Positions 1 through 12,700 of a DNA stretch of 52,500 nt are shown here, piece after piece; the first letter of the stretch is position 1; every line of letters begins with the position of its first letter. This stretch comes from Chrysomallon squamiferum (Eukaryota > Mollusca > Gastropoda > Neomphalida > Peltospiridae). The stretch lies in NCBI GenBank assembly GCA_012295275.1, contig CM022673.1, positions 12,500,788 to 12,553,287 on the forward strand. The letters are read 5' to 3'. A program made the translations under genes and the position numbers. The notes beneath the pieces are model-generated. The model was given only the letters and a program-made list of their open reading frames with translations. It did no database searches and had not been told where the DNA came from.

Positions 1-97
1 CTAACAGTAGTTATGATAAAAAGGATATATTTATATTTTTTCATAAAACATATGAAGCATACTTAACAGTTAATTATATTATTATACTAAATTACAG

Positions 98-186
98 GTA
101 CCAGTTGGGGAGAAAAAGGATATATTCTGATTCGTAGAGGAACCAATGAATGTGGAATAGCTTCCAGTGCCAAATTTCCTGTTTGA
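98..186 (+). CDS. Papain-family (C1A) cysteine peptidase, last coding exon
   Basis: An acceptor (attacag, ending at 97) is followed by an open exon that completes a split Gly codon. It reads T-S-W-G-E-K-G-Y-I-L-I-R-R-G and then N-E-C-G-I-A-S-S-A-K-F-P-V, stop at 184-186. The WGExGY motif followed by RG.NxCGIAS is the C-terminal signature of papain/cathepsin L-like peptidases, lysosomal or secreted thiol proteases. The preceding exon, off the left edge, should end in N-S-W-G and carry the catalytic Asn; Cys and His also lie outside. The CGIAS..(Y/F)P ending is closest to cathepsin L types, but cathepsin O, F or H-like members cannot be excluded from 29 residues. The gene converges with TYW2 on the other strand. 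Confidence 0.85.
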
Positions 187-695
187 TGAGGAAGTTACAA
201 TGTTGTGTATTCTCTATGGTTTTGACTTTCCCTTTTAGTAATATTACTATTACTACACTACTAATTTTAATTTTATAATAATCATCTTCTTTTTTTTTAA
301 TCCTTTAAAAAGATCAGATTGTTTCAGTAAAATATATATTTTATTGCTGTTAAATATCCAAAAAATAAAATAAAAAAATACTGAAGTTAATCTTGTGAAT
401 TTTGAGCCCAGTTTACAAAAATTCTGAGCACTTTTGATTAACCTTTTCGATTTGAAGTTTGGAAACAACCTTTCACTACTTCTTTAATTTCTTCTTTTTT
501 TTCCATTTATTATTTTTATATTTAGTCCCGTTTTTCATTCTGTTTAATTATTTTATAATCATTCCTATTTATTTAATCTTTTTCATTAAGATCTTTAAAA
601 CAGTAAATTATTTCTGTATGAATTTATCAATGACAGCTTGAAAACTGACATTGTGATGTAACTCCCATTTCCAGATGGTGTATAACAAATACTAT
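187..695. other. Intergenic region between convergent genes
   Basis: Between the peptidase stop and the TYW2 polyadenylation signal there is only AT-rich, T-run-rich sequence with no plausible coding exon. It presumably holds the peptidase 3' UTR; an AATAAA-like A-rich stretch lies near 360-380. Confidence 0.5.
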
Positions 696-701
696 TTTAT
701 T
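696..701 (-). terminator. Candidate polyadenylation signal of TYW2
   Basis: TTTATT on the + strand is AATAAA on the minus strand, 13-18 bases downstream of the TYW2 stop codon. It implies a very short 3' UTR if used. Confidence 0.4.
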
Positions 702-713
702 CATTTAAACACT

Positions 714-3700
714 TCATCCCACTGGTCTGCAGCGTAAATCTAACACAATGTGATCTACATGTGGTGCATAAGATTTAACATGTTCTATATGAGCAACATT
801 CGTCGCCCACTTTCCTCCATGTTTCTCAGTAAGTAACAATTTTATTGTCTCAGAAACTTGATTGGCCCATTGCTCCCAGCATTCCTTAGTCTTAGGATTA
901 CCTTCCATAGTCTTATCATCAGGTTTTGCCCATTTGCTGGTTTCATTTTTATCCGACACATTTTTGACAGTTTCATCTTTATCTGACACATCTGTAGCAG
1001 TTTCATTTTTTCTAACACATTTTTAATAGCTTCATTTTCACTGTTATTTATTACACCTTGTTCCAAAGAGGTAGATAATAAAGTATCTTTTTCATTTGCT
1101 TCTTTACTATCTTTTAAATGCTTTTTTTTGGAAGCAGTTGTATTGAGTGATATTTGAGAGAATGGTTCCGTAGTATCAAAGATCTCAAGGGATGTAGTTG
1201 TAGTATTATATGAATCAAGTAATGGTTTTACATTATTAGAGATATCAAGGGATGTTTTTGTAGTATTAGAGATATCAAGGGATGGTTCTGTAGTATTAGA
1301 AATATCAAGTGATGGTTCTGTAGTATTAGAAATATCAAGGAATGTTTTTGTCTTATCAAACACATTACATGGTTTACTGACAGTATTCATCATAGCTGCT
1401 GTTTTAGAAGAATTCTTGTCATTGTCATAATGAGAAGGCTGTTGTGCACCACCAGGCAGATAATCGCTTGATGCAGGAATGTGATGAGAAGGCTGTTGTG
1501 CAGGCTTTGATGTGATGTTTGAGTGGATGTGAAGAACACCACCAGACGATGGTTTCAGTGCTGCACACGCCACAAACCACCCATCCTCCGAGCTGGGAAT
1601 TAAACCAAGGTTTACTCTGTCAGCTACTCCAACTGGACAAACCTGAAATTTTTGTTATATTTTTTGTGATTAAAGCAAGACTTGTAGAATGAAAATAAGG
1701 ACGAAAAGACAGAGTACTAGGGACAAACACAGATAACAGATAGGCACACTTAGCCAAGAAACTACAGGCATAAATGCAGATCTATAGGAAGAAATTCACT
1801 AATTTACACATATACATACATAGATAGCCAGATCGACAGGCAGGGATAAGCTGACGGAGACAGAGATGCAGACAGAAAAAAAAAAAAAAAAAAAAATTTA
1901 TTAACTTTGAATAACCAAATTTGAAGCTGGCATCATAAATATCTACATTTTAACAAAAATAAATGTAATCATAAAAGATGTGAGCCATATACATGAAAAC
2001 AGATACACTCTACAAATGTAAACCAGTCAACATGCCTTTCTGTTATCTCCATAATGGATGACACATTTATCCTGGACTCCATTCAAAACGAGATTTTTCT
2101 TCAGCGCCTTCACTGCTTCTGGATTCCACTCACAAGCATGAACAAGCTGAGCTCCAGCATGGACAAGATATGGCAATGTGAAATAGCCAATACCTAAACA
2201 ACATCCACAGACACATGTACTGTACAATGTAAAACAGTATTACTATTAGGATAATGCTTGCTTAGATTTATAAAGAAAATGATATAATAGTAGTATTAAT
2301 ATTTTTTGATAATGCTTTATTCATCATTCATATATTACTGAACCTCAGATTATCATTTTTTTTTTTATTCTATATGTTTAGGTGGTAATTTTTGTAAAAT
2401 GATTTTTATTTTTTATTTTTTTATTTTTTTTTTTTTTTGCTATTACATTCCTAGGTCATTATAAAATAGTAAAATAAAGAAAAATTAACACCCCAGCATG
2501 TGAAAGGTCAGAAATCGACCATTATAAAGAAGAGAACAAGCTAAAAATTAAATTCATTTACCAAATGTCGAAGGGAGATAACTCATCAAAGAAATGGTTA
2601 CTAGATAATGCACTATGACTAAACAATTATTACCCAGCTGTATACTTCTCTGTGTGTTTGTGTGCCTCTAAACCTCTGTTTCTGAATGCATATTTCTACA
2701 TAACTGTAAAATATATATTTAGGTGAAGTTTAAACAAACCATTAATGGAATTGACTATAAATGTTCTGAGAAAAGTTAATATCTAAATATTATTATAACA
2801 TTATCTACATATAAAATAAAAATCTGTACTAACAGACACAAACCTGCATACAGATCTACAACTGTCTCTCCACAGCAGTTAAAATTTGCTATTCTCAACT
2901 TCTCCGAAATATTACCAGCACTAAACATACACTTTGTGATGTCGTAGGAATACCTAAAATAAAATAAAATTATTACATCTGATGAAATAGTGGTAAGTGT
3001 GTAAATAGTATATTATAAGTGACTTATAAAATTCAGTGACTTAAGTAGTTATTTTGAAATTCATGATATGAACATAGCTTCAGGGTTTTTGGGGGCTTTT
3101 TTTTTTTTTTTAGAGAAAATAGAGATAAATGTTTAAAAAATAAAATTAAAGTATCTTTAAAAAAAAAAAAGGCTAATTATTTAGAAAAAAATAATTAAAT
3201 ATAATAATTTTAAAATATATATGACATTCAAAAAGAAAACTTTAGCAACAAAAAAAGTGAAAAATTAACAACAAAATATAAAAGGTGGTTTTAACATTAA
3301 AAATAATTAACTTTTAAACATTTATAGGGGTAATTAAAAAAAAAAAAAAATTAATAATAAATATTAAAGAAAATGGCAATTAAAAAGAAATGAATACAGA
3401 AACAACATTTAAATGCAAAAATTCTTGACAAATAAGAATTACAACAGGAGTTTTGAGAGTTTCACCTGATTCCATTATCTACTTGTTCCACCCAGCCGCT
3501 GTCTCCTAGAAGCAAGGACACTTGAGGTGATCGAAACTCGTCATTTGAAACTGTCATCTTTTTGGCGAGGCGTTGACAGCCAAGACTTTTAGAAACACAC
3601 AGCCAAAACTCTGTAACTTATAAAAACAAAAAGCATTAAAATAGTTTTAGTATGACTGTATTATTTTCCATAAATATGCAATATTTGTATTTTACAGACT

Positions 3701-3941
3701 AGACAATATATACAGATTTTGTTAGGCGCATTTGTATGAATGGAAAAGGACTAATGGATAAACTGAAATGAATTCTGAACTTTAATCAGTCATGTTGAAA
3801 ACTTTAACATTAGGTGGGTTTTGTGTTTTTTTTTTTTTTAATATACCTTATTGACAGTGACTGCAAACAACAAAATAAAATTTAAACTATTACTAACTTT
3901 AAAACTTTAATTAAATTGTTACAGCTTGAGAATATGTTACT

Positions 3942-3991
<50 letters not shown>

Positions 3992-4970
3992 TATTTTGCC
4001 TGAATAATAACTGAAATACAAAAATAAACCTGTAAACCTGCAGATCAGAGTTTAAAAAGTCTTAAATTATGTTAACTGTTTTTTTGCATTTTCCTTATAC
4101 CTTATACCTTAATAATAAATAAGCAAGATACACGCAAAAAAACACACATCATTAATAATTCTATCTCTTATTATAAATTTTACTCTCTACCTTGTTTTTC
4201 CCAGTCAGGATGACTAAATGCAGATTCTGGCAATAAGATTAAATCTCCATGTTTTTCCCAGTGAGTTGGGATGGTAGAAATAAGTTCTGAATTTAACTGT
4301 AAGTTGTGATCTTGGGCAAAACTCCGAACAGCTTCTGTTAGTTTTTCTGCTGGAGTTTTTAACAGCTGCTTCTTTGATGCAGGGAGATCAGCAGAGATGA
4401 TATAGTGTGACTGAGGCGAAATCCCAGCTTTTTTCCAGTCTATGTTTTCAGTTAAGACAGGAATAGCCACCTTGCCACTCTTAATTGTCTTTAATTTTCG
4501 TGTTGGATCCCAGTTTCCTGATTTCTCTAACAGTTGTCTTAATTAATAAATAAATAAATGTAATTTGTTGAATAAAATATATTTGAGCTTAAAATACCAA
4601 ATACTGTGTTATGTTTATCGCGAAAACAAATGATGAAGAAAAAGAAATGCACACTGAACATCAACATGTCTATTGTTTTATAAATTGTAATATACATTCC
4701 TCAGTAGTCAGACTCAGTGCTACTTTAATTCATTTTATGACTTTAAATCTTTAGCAGTTTAAAATGTCTGAAACCTTTGAATTATATCATTTTTTCTTTG
4801 AAACAACAGTGAAAACAATAAATGAATAATAATAAAATAAATAAATAAATGTCTTTATTTTGTAACCGAATATTTTCATTTCAATAATTTTTTTTAAATT
4901 TTATATATATAATTGTATGTTACCTTAAATGCTGGGCATCACATTTATCCACTACAAGGGCATAGTTCAT
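714..4970 (-). CDS. TRMT12: tRNA wybutosine-synthesizing protein 2 (TYW2/TRMT12), six exons, one frameshift
   Basis: TYW2 transfers the 3-amino-3-carboxypropyl group of SAM to the wybutosine precursor at G37 of tRNA-Phe. Coding exons on the minus strand: 4970-4924, 4537-4191, 3610-3466, 2953-2844, 2193-2036, 1642-714; phases join throughout. Start ATG 4970 gives MNYALVVDK; no upstream in-frame ATG precedes the TGA. Family marks seen: LLLGDSGWVEQVDNGI (exon 3), KCMFSAGNISEKLR and the SAM-binding VVDLYAGIGYFTLP (exons 4/5), HACEWNPEAV and GDNRK (exon 5), VNLGLIPSSEDGW, GGVLHIH and the C-terminal VKSYAPHVDHIVLDL (exon 6). With the frame repaired it would be about 578 residues; from memory, the human protein is about 450. 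The excess is a low-complexity insertion in exon 6 (about 930-1500). Intron 5 is GC-AG. A one-base loss in a T6 run at 1006-1011 breaks the frame before the conserved C-terminus. Confidence 0.93.
930..1024 (-). repeat. 30-bp coding repeat in TYW2 exon 6, one unit 29 bp
   Basis: About three units of 30 bp encode a decapeptide of the type K-N-V-S-D-K-(D/N)-E-T-(V/A). Two units are exactly 30 bp. The unit with the T6 run (1006-1011) is 29 bp, and this is where the reading frame changes. Confidence 0.8.
1180..1355 (-). repeat. 30-bp coding tandem repeat (decapeptide) in TYW2 exon 6
   Basis: Four clear units and two or more degenerate ones, with a 30-bp period, encode L-D-I-S-N-T-T-E-P-S decapeptides. 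The array stays in the TYW2 frame and separates the GGVLHIH motif from the conserved C-terminal block, so it is a Ser/Thr/Asn-rich linker. Confidence 0.85.
2034..2035 (-). other. Non-canonical GC donor of TYW2 intron 5
   Basis: Exon 5 ends AGA-AAG at 2036 and the intron begins GCATGT (2035 downward); the acceptor is ttcag at 1647-1643. Joining here gives DNRK-VCPVGVADRV, matching the TYW2 family in phase 0. The nearest GT (2032-2031) would shift the frame into a TGA after seven codons. Confidence 0.8.
3943..3988. repeat. (CA)n microsatellite
   Basis: About 23 uninterrupted CA dinucleotides inside TYW2 intron 2. Confidence 0.95.
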
Positions 4971-5204
4971 TTTAAATTTTGTCTTTAATCCGTATAAACT
5001 ATAATTCACGTCAAATACGTTATTAACATGGTCGCAGACATATTGGAAACGTGAAAGGTTGGATCAAGAAAACAAACGAAAAAGGATATAATTAAATTTT
5101 GTAAACCATCTGTTGAAGTGTACTTAATTTCATCTATTATGAAATCCTGCCTTTTTCAGTTTACTTATTTATTTATTATCATTACTTTTTATTTTTATTT
5201 ATTA

Positions 5205-5258
<54 letters not shown>

Positions 5259-6338
5259 TTTGTGTTTTTAGTGTGTGTGCGTTTGCGTGTACATGTGCAT
5301 GTGTGTGTCCTCAGATATCAACATTTTCACACCAGAAGCTAAACATAATACTGATCACGGTTATAATTCTAACAAGAAGTGTTTTAAAGTTGATTTCAAA
5401 ATAACATTGATCAAGATCATATTTCATCCCTATTTCACAAGCTTTCTATTCCACTACAGTTAACATCATTTTTCACAAATAGCATTAGCTTGTGCTTTTA
5501 TTATATTTTATTATTTTAACTTTTATTTGATTTGTTTTATATTATATGATTTGATATCATATGATATATGAAGAGATTACATTACATTACATTACATTAC
5601 ATTACATTATAATTACAGTATTTTATTTCATTTATTTTTTATATTACTTTGTTATATTGTTTTTCATTTATTTATTTTTTATTACAGAAGATGACTAACA
5701 ACACAAACTGCCTGCAGTTTATCTGCTTGAGAAAAGCTCAAAAGCAACTTATGGTTATTGGCACTGTTCAGAATTTTTATTTATTTATTTTTGAACATGA
5801 CAAAATAAAAACTGCTTTTTATCTGTACGGGTACATAGTTTAAATGATAGGAAAATGTTTGATCCTTGTGAGAAAGGAGGATCCAGTATCTTTCATTTTT
5901 TTATTTATATTAAACACTATTAAATGTCGTATTATAGCTAATTATTTATTTTATGAAATTGGAGAAAACAAAACCCAACAATTTTAGTTGCATCTACTTT
6001 GTTAGAATATAGAAAGTATTTTCTCTCTAGATTTTATTTTAAAAAAAACAAAAAAAATTTATAATAAAAAACAAAACAAACATTTGTCAAGTGAAGATCT
6101 CTTCATAGAGATGATTCTTGTAATTTGTAAACAAAAAACAATGTAAATATCTATGTCAATATAAAAACATGAACACTATTGTAATGTATATATGTTCGTT
6201 TTAATTAAAACTGTTCATTATTTTATTTGTTTTAAGAATCAAAAACAATAAAAAAAAAATTCCTTTACAAAAACCATTAAATGTTATAAAATTTGTCATC
6301 TTCTTATTTATTGTATGTGATCATATAATTATATATAT

Positions 6339-6375
<37 letters not shown>

Positions 6376-6603
6376 CACACACTCACATACTCATGTATAT
6401 ATACACATATACAATACATATACATCAAACACTTGACAGAGATATTAAAATATTATAGCACTAATAATCATTGTTCCATGCATCTTCATAATTTTAATGG
6501 ATGATCCTATATTTGCAAAGCTGCATGCAGTCACAGAACATTAAATAATAAATCACTGTTACTATTTTTGTGTTGTTGAGAAAAGAGACGCTAATTAAAA
6601 ATG
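4971..6603. other. Intergenic region, TYW2 5' side to CISD3 3' end
   Basis: No convincing exon. It contains T runs with TG repeats (5220-5310), an (ATTAC)n pentanucleotide array at 5576-5609, A-rich stretches and an (AT)n array near 6331-6375. The TYW2 promoter should lie just above 4970, and the CISD3 3' UTR just below 6604. Confidence 0.5.
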
Positions 6604-9456
6604 TCACATTTTCAGTTCCTGTATGTCCGGGCGTTTGTGTGTTCCATCACAAAATGGACGCTTTGATGACTGTTTGCAGTTACACATCCAGTATTCCTTA
6701 GTTTCCTCCACCTGAAAGCGGACAGGTCCGTATTTCGGACCCGTTTTTTTTTCAGATGTACCCCATAATGCTTTGTGTGATCCATCACACATTGGCTGAA
6801 AGAAAAAAAAAGAATTTATCATCATCATCATCATTATTATTATTATTATTATTCATTTATTGATTGAATGACTGACTTACTGATTTTATATATATTTTAT
6901 TTATTTATATGTTTTTTATTTGTTTGTTTATGTGTTATTTCATCAAACTGTAGTGTCACCATTAGATATTATCACAAAAACGCACACACCTACATAAACA
7001 AAATAATTAAATATGACTGTGTGTATGTATGAATGATGTATGTATTTATGTATGTATGTATGTATATTACCTTGAATGTTAAGAACAGATAAAAGATAAA
7101 AAAAACATTTGAACTGATTGTCCTGTCTTAGAGAAACATGAAGATGATAATCACATTTTTGCAAGTGATTTTGAAGTCAGAATTAAATATAAGTCAGATA
7201 GATATATTTTGTTCCATTCTTCAATACGTTTGTAGAGATATATGTATAGATGTATTTATGCTTGTATGTATGTGTGTGTGTATGTGTATTTATGTATGTA
7301 TGTATGTATGATTGTATGTATGTATGTATGTATGTATGTATGTATGTATGTATGTATGATTGTATGTATGATTGTATGTATGTATGTATGTATGTATGTA
7401 TGTATGTATATTTGCATGTATGTATTACGATGTTTTTTTTTATTACAAGTTGTACTATAATCTTCTAACAAATCTCATTTTCTTTCTTTCTGTTTCTTTG
7501 TTAAGCCCTTTTACTAACATTCATTTACTACGCCCACAAAATAACCTGTTATATTGTTATTTTTTAAATATGAAAAATAATTACTTGGGTGTGGCTGTGA
7601 CCACAAGCACACCACGAATATCTTTTTCCAGCAGTCAGCTCCATGCGAAAAGGTTTCTTGTCATAACTTTTTCCCTTTGGAGGTCCATCTAATGAATATT
7701 CATCAGGAAACCGTGGCTCTTCGACATGTTTTTTTACTCTCTTCTGCTCATCAACAAAGTCATCAGGCTTTAGAAATCGACACTGTAAAAGGAAGATACT
7801 GATTATAAATTAACATAATGAAAACTTTACATATTTTGATAATAAACCTAATTAAAATTAATTGTGATTTACATATTCTATTTTTGTTTTTGAGATTGTG
7901 TTGCTGCAGGGTTTTTTTTTGGGGGGGGATTGGGTTGTTGTTTATTTATTTTTATTTTTCAATTAAACATAAACATCAAATTCATTAAAATAATAGGCTG
8001 GAAAAAATTGGTAATATATTCATCTAAAAATTGTCATTTACATTTAACAATAAAATATGTTACTTCGTTAACAATAAAAATTCAGTGTATGCTAATACTA
8101 GGAATAATAACACTGTGCTGAATTAGGTAATTTTGTGTTACAAAATGTGAATGAATAAATGGAAAAATATATCAGCATAAATATGGGCAAGGGTAATGAT
8201 TCTGTTTTAATTTATTTTATTAAATAAACTTTAAAATGAGATATTGAACCCCAGCTCATATATATGTGTAAAGCAAATCAGTGACCAACAAATCAACAAA
8301 TAAAAATAACACAACCCTGTGTAACAATCGTATGGACATCAGAACTGACTTTGCTGATAAAAATAATAAATCACAGAAATTATTCATTCAGCATTCCCTA
8401 ATGGTAATAATACAGGTACCAATCTATTTATCTAATTTCCAGAAATCCAGATAATTGGCCATTTTTTTAAAACTGATTTACTTTTAAATGTCACCAGTTT
8501 AAGTGACACTTGCTGTGTAGAGGTCATCCTCTCAAAGTAAGTCATTACTATACACCTGTACAGTTGTAGAGAGTGACTGTTAAATAAAATACTGTTCTTT
8601 TTACTTTCTTTTCTTTTTTACAGTTCTCATCCACTATATCGTACACAGTACTCTAAGAAATTTAAGTGGATTAAAAACTGTATTAATTTGTACCTGTATC
8701 TTTTAAATAAAATAATATTCTTTACCTTTTTTTTGTTTAATTTTCAACCTATTTATTATACAAGGTGTGGTAATATACACAGAAATTTAATAATTTTAGT
8801 TGATTAATAAAGGACAAACAAACCCTGCTTTAAGAGCATATTAATTTGTATCTGTTAAATACAGTTTCTTTCTTTCTCTTTCATAGTTTATTTTATCCTT
8901 TATGTGTATATTTAGACTGTATCCAATATCTTGTAAATCCAGCTATCCAAACCATCTCTGGTCTTAAGCTTGCCAGATAAATAGTTCAGTATGTGTACCA
9001 ATAATTTATAAAATATCATTTATAATATATTTTATAATATCAAATATGCTATTTTTAGAAATTATTTTATTTACTTATTTATGTAATATATAGTAAGAAT
9101 AACATTTTTTTTTTTTTTTTTTTTTTTTTATAAACGTGGGAGGTGAAACCGAGAATACTGTTTCGCATTTTAAAAATTAGAAGTACCACGCTCCTGTGAC
9201 AAGTTTTAGATGCTGATCAATTGTCAATTTAGACAGATTTTGTGGTTAGATTGGAGGTCAAGCTGAGTCTGCTGAAATCGTCTTCAGAAAATAAGAAGTC
9301 TGAATAATGTTCGAAACACACAGATTATCGTAATCGACTAATATATTCATATAGTTTTCTTTATTTGATCATAGTAAATACCTGTATTAAAATTAATGAA
9401 TTTGTTTTTCGTTGTAAATGTCTCAGACAATAATTCCACTTCATGGGCAGCGCCAT
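6604..9456 (-). CDS. CISD3: CDGSH iron-sulfur domain-containing protein 3 (mitochondrial), three exons
   Basis: CISD3-type proteins are small mitochondrial matrix proteins with two CDGSH motifs, each binding a 2Fe-2S cluster through three Cys and one His. Exons: 9456-9382 (25 codons), 7782-7585 (66 codons), 6795-6604 (63 codons plus TGA), all phase 0, giving 154 residues. Motif 1 is C83-A-C85-G-H-S-H-T-Q-P-M-C94-D-G-S-H98, split by the second intron. Motif 2 is C129-N-C131 followed by RPFC140DGTH144. Exon 1 (MALPMKWNYCLRHLQRK...) is basic with no acidic residue, as expected for a mitochondrial presequence. A charged stretch of about 40 residues between presequence and motif 1 makes it longer than the human protein (127 aa from memory). 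It is head-to-head with SPAG6. Confidence 0.93.
7255..7425. repeat. (TATG)n microsatellite
   Basis: A tetranucleotide array, slightly interrupted by TGATTG variants, in CISD3 intron 2. It produces spurious MYVC/CMYV open frames on both strands. Confidence 0.95.
8412..8998. mobile_element. Degenerate Tc1/mariner-pogo-like MITE relic
   Basis: The left edge TACAGGTACCAATCTATTTATCT with nearby CCAGATAATTGGCC resembles the terminal sequence of the MITEs at 19.6-24.8 kb. The right edge, read in reverse, contains TACACATACTGAACTATTTATCTGG. The shared ends are weak and internal sequence is eroded. It lies in CISD3 intron 1. Confidence 0.35.
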
Positions 9457-9776
9457 TTTGCAGACTCGGAGAAAATTAATAATCGTCTAAGGGCAGAAAA
9501 GTCGTTCATAATTCCAGGTATTTAATCAAGATTTTAGTATTATATTATATTTAGAAAGAGTAAAAATTTAATTACAAGTGATAATATTATTTTGTTTGAA
9601 AAGAAAGCGAGAAGAAATAAAATAACCAATGGAAAATAAGAACAGCTTTGGCTCGGATCAAGGCAGTTGTCATTGCCAATAGCAACAGCATCTATCGAAA
9701 AAGGAGACTGGAGACATTAAATCGGAACACATTTGACATAAGCAAACAATTGTGTTGAAAGCGCACGACAACGAAA
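9457..9776. promoter_or_regulatory. Bidirectional promoter region of CISD3 and SPAG6
   Basis: The two start codons face away from each other across 320 bp. CCAAT motifs lie at 9626-9630 and 9676-9680. The region is less repeat-dominated than its surroundings. Shared regulation is inferred from geometry only. Confidence 0.6.
9672..9686 (+). promoter_or_regulatory. Candidate X-box (RFX site) upstream of SPAG6
   Basis: ATTGCC-AAT-AGCAAC matches the RFX X-box GTNRCC-N(0-3)-RGYAAC at 11 of 12 half-site positions, 91 bp from the SPAG6 ATG. RFX factors drive many ciliary genes, and SPAG6 is an axonemal protein. Confidence 0.5.
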
Positions 9777-12700
9777 ATGAGTCAGAGACAAGTATTACAA
9801 GGTAATATTGGTTTAGTGGAAATTATATTTTAATATCTTTCAAATTCAGCATAAGTTGATTGTTTTCACAGTAAATTCGATCATGTTCAGTTTTGTTGCT
9901 ATGCGCACGTTAAATTGAAAATTGAAATATAAAGTACAATTAGTATTAAACAGTGTTGTATCGTGTGTGAACTATTCTTTTAATAAAATTAATTATGCAG
10001 AAAGGTGGAAATAATAAGTGAAATAGATTATATACAACTTTTATAAAAACAAATTTACTACAAAACAAACAACTTTCGGTAGCAGTTACTTCCAATCAAA
10101 TTGCTTGAAAATAATTAACAATTATGTTATCTCGACAATCCGTTTTACACATGTTTTATCATATTGGGTCAAATAAATTAAAATATATAATTAGTTTGGT
10201 GTTTATAAAAGTAATTAAATTTTAAATTCAGTTCACTTAACCCAGATTTTAACGAGTAGGGTATACTTAATAAATAAATAAATAAATAAATAAATTTGTA
10301 TTTATTTCATGGAACATTCTGATACTATAACTATTTATTTATTGTATTATTTCATGTTTTAAAGCAAGTTGTAGTTTTGTTGTAGGATAACAAACCTGAA
10401 TTAGCAAGATCTGTCCTGTTTCCCTTTTGGAATATTTCCAGTTTCAGCTATAGCCTTATTAATGATTATTAAAGATTCTGGTTCTCCTATGTGACCAAGC
10501 AGAAAATCATATAATTCTTTTATTTAAATTGTTTGAATTTAGTTTTCTTTATTTTTTCCCCCATTGTTATTGTTACTGTTATTATCAACATCATTGTTAA
10601 CATATTTTCATTATTATTATTTACATCATCATCATACATGACACTGTTATCATCATCTTTATCATCATCATAATATAAAGATCTTGTTTGACATTTAACA
10701 GTTGTAATATTAAAAGATTTTACTGTAAGACCTTATTCATTCATTCATTCAGTTACTCATATCTCTATATATTTTACCTTTAGTTTTTGAACAGTACCAG
10801 AAAAGCAGGACTCAGTTTGTTCAGACAGTGGCTGAACTTGCCTCACGTCCACAAAACATCGAAACTCTGCAAAATGCTGGTGTCATGTCCTTGCTTCGAC
10901 CTCTACTTCTCGACATTGTCCCAACAATTCAACAGACAGCAGCATTAGCACTGGGAAGACTCGCCAACTACAACGACGACCTTGCCGAAGCTGTTGTCAA
11001 AGGAGATATACTGCCTCAGCTCGTGTATTCACTGGCCGAACAAAATGTTAGTCTTCGTGAATTGTTTTTCTTTCATCTATCAGAGCATTCAAATATTTAG
11101 CCATCTTTGGCATCCAGTAGTATTTGACTTAATTATTATTATTATTTTCTTTTATTTAATTTTTGTCTTTGACTATGAGTTTGTTAGACTTCATTCATTT
11201 ATATATATACATATATTATTATTATTTTGTGAATGCTTAGATTTAAAGAGGATGTCTTTTTGTAACTCATTTCTTTTTAGACTGATACAGTTTTATTTTT
11301 ATGTAACTGTAACTATTAATTTTTTTAGTTTTTTTTTCCTTTTTATTATTAAAAAAAAAAAAAATAATAATAATAAATTTCCTAGATATTGTTTATTTTC
11401 ATGTATATTGTTTTTGTTTTCTACATCTTCTGCAAGTCTAATTTTAATATTCCTCCTGTTTACTTTTCATTTTGTAAATGCACTGATTTTAGTGAACCTG
11501 TTTCTTTTTTTTTTTTTTTTTTTTTTTTTTTTATTTTGTCTTTAACTTATTATTCTTCTTGAAGTTTGTCCTTTTTTTTTGTTTTGACAACCTTATCTCT
11601 TTCCATTGTCTTGTAAAATAATATTTATTTACTTATATAAATATTATTTCTTCTTTTCAGAGATTTTACAAGAAAGCAGCTGCCTTTGTTCTCCGTGCTG
11701 TTGCCAAACATTCTCCCCAGCTGGCTCAGTCTGTGGTGGATTGTGGTGCTCTTGATGCATTGGTTATTTGCTTGGAAGAATTTGATCCTGGAGTGAAAGA
11801 ATCGGCAGCATGGGCGTTAGGCTACATAGCTCGACATAATGCAGGTAAAAACCACATGCACTAAATGAGTCCTTTCTACTGTTTTTAGGAACAGTTTTTT
11901 TCTGTGACTGAATCTGGTTTTCCAGCACGTTGTACCACAAACAGAGATATTATCTTCAAAAATTAACAAAAGGTGTACGTGTTTCTAATTAAACAGACCA
12001 GTATTGCTACTACTATTACTACTACTACTACTGCTACTACTGCTGCTACTACTACTAATGTTTTTGCTACTACTATTTCTACTACTGCTGCTACTAAATC
12101 ACTTCTACTACTGTTGCTGTAACCACTACTACTACAATTTCTACTACATTAATACAAGTCATTACTGTAATCATGTAATGGTTGTGTTTTCAGTCTCATT
12201 CTTTTTATTATATCATCATCATTTTCATTATCATTTTATAACCAGTCATCAACAACATTATGATTTCCATCATTATCATTATTAATGTAATTCATCATGA
12301 TTTTTATTAGATGTTATCCTTTTTATTAACATCTGCTGACATTTTACTTATTTATTTATTTTTTTCTTTATTTACACAGAACTTACATAAAATTATTATT
12401 TACTTATTTATTTATCTATTTTAAAAAATTTTTACTAATTTATTTCTTTATCAGAATTTGTTTATTATTTACTTATTTATTTATTTATTTAAAAAAAATT
12501 ACTTACCATTTACTTACTTATTCATTTATTTATTTATTTACTTACCTTCTTATTTAAATTTTCATATTTATTTATTTATATATGAGTTTATTTATTAATT
12601 TATTTATTTACTTATTTACTTACACAGAACTTGCCCAGGCTGTTGTGGATGCTGGTGCAGTGCCACTGTTGGTTCTTTGTATCCAGGAGCCTGAACTGTC

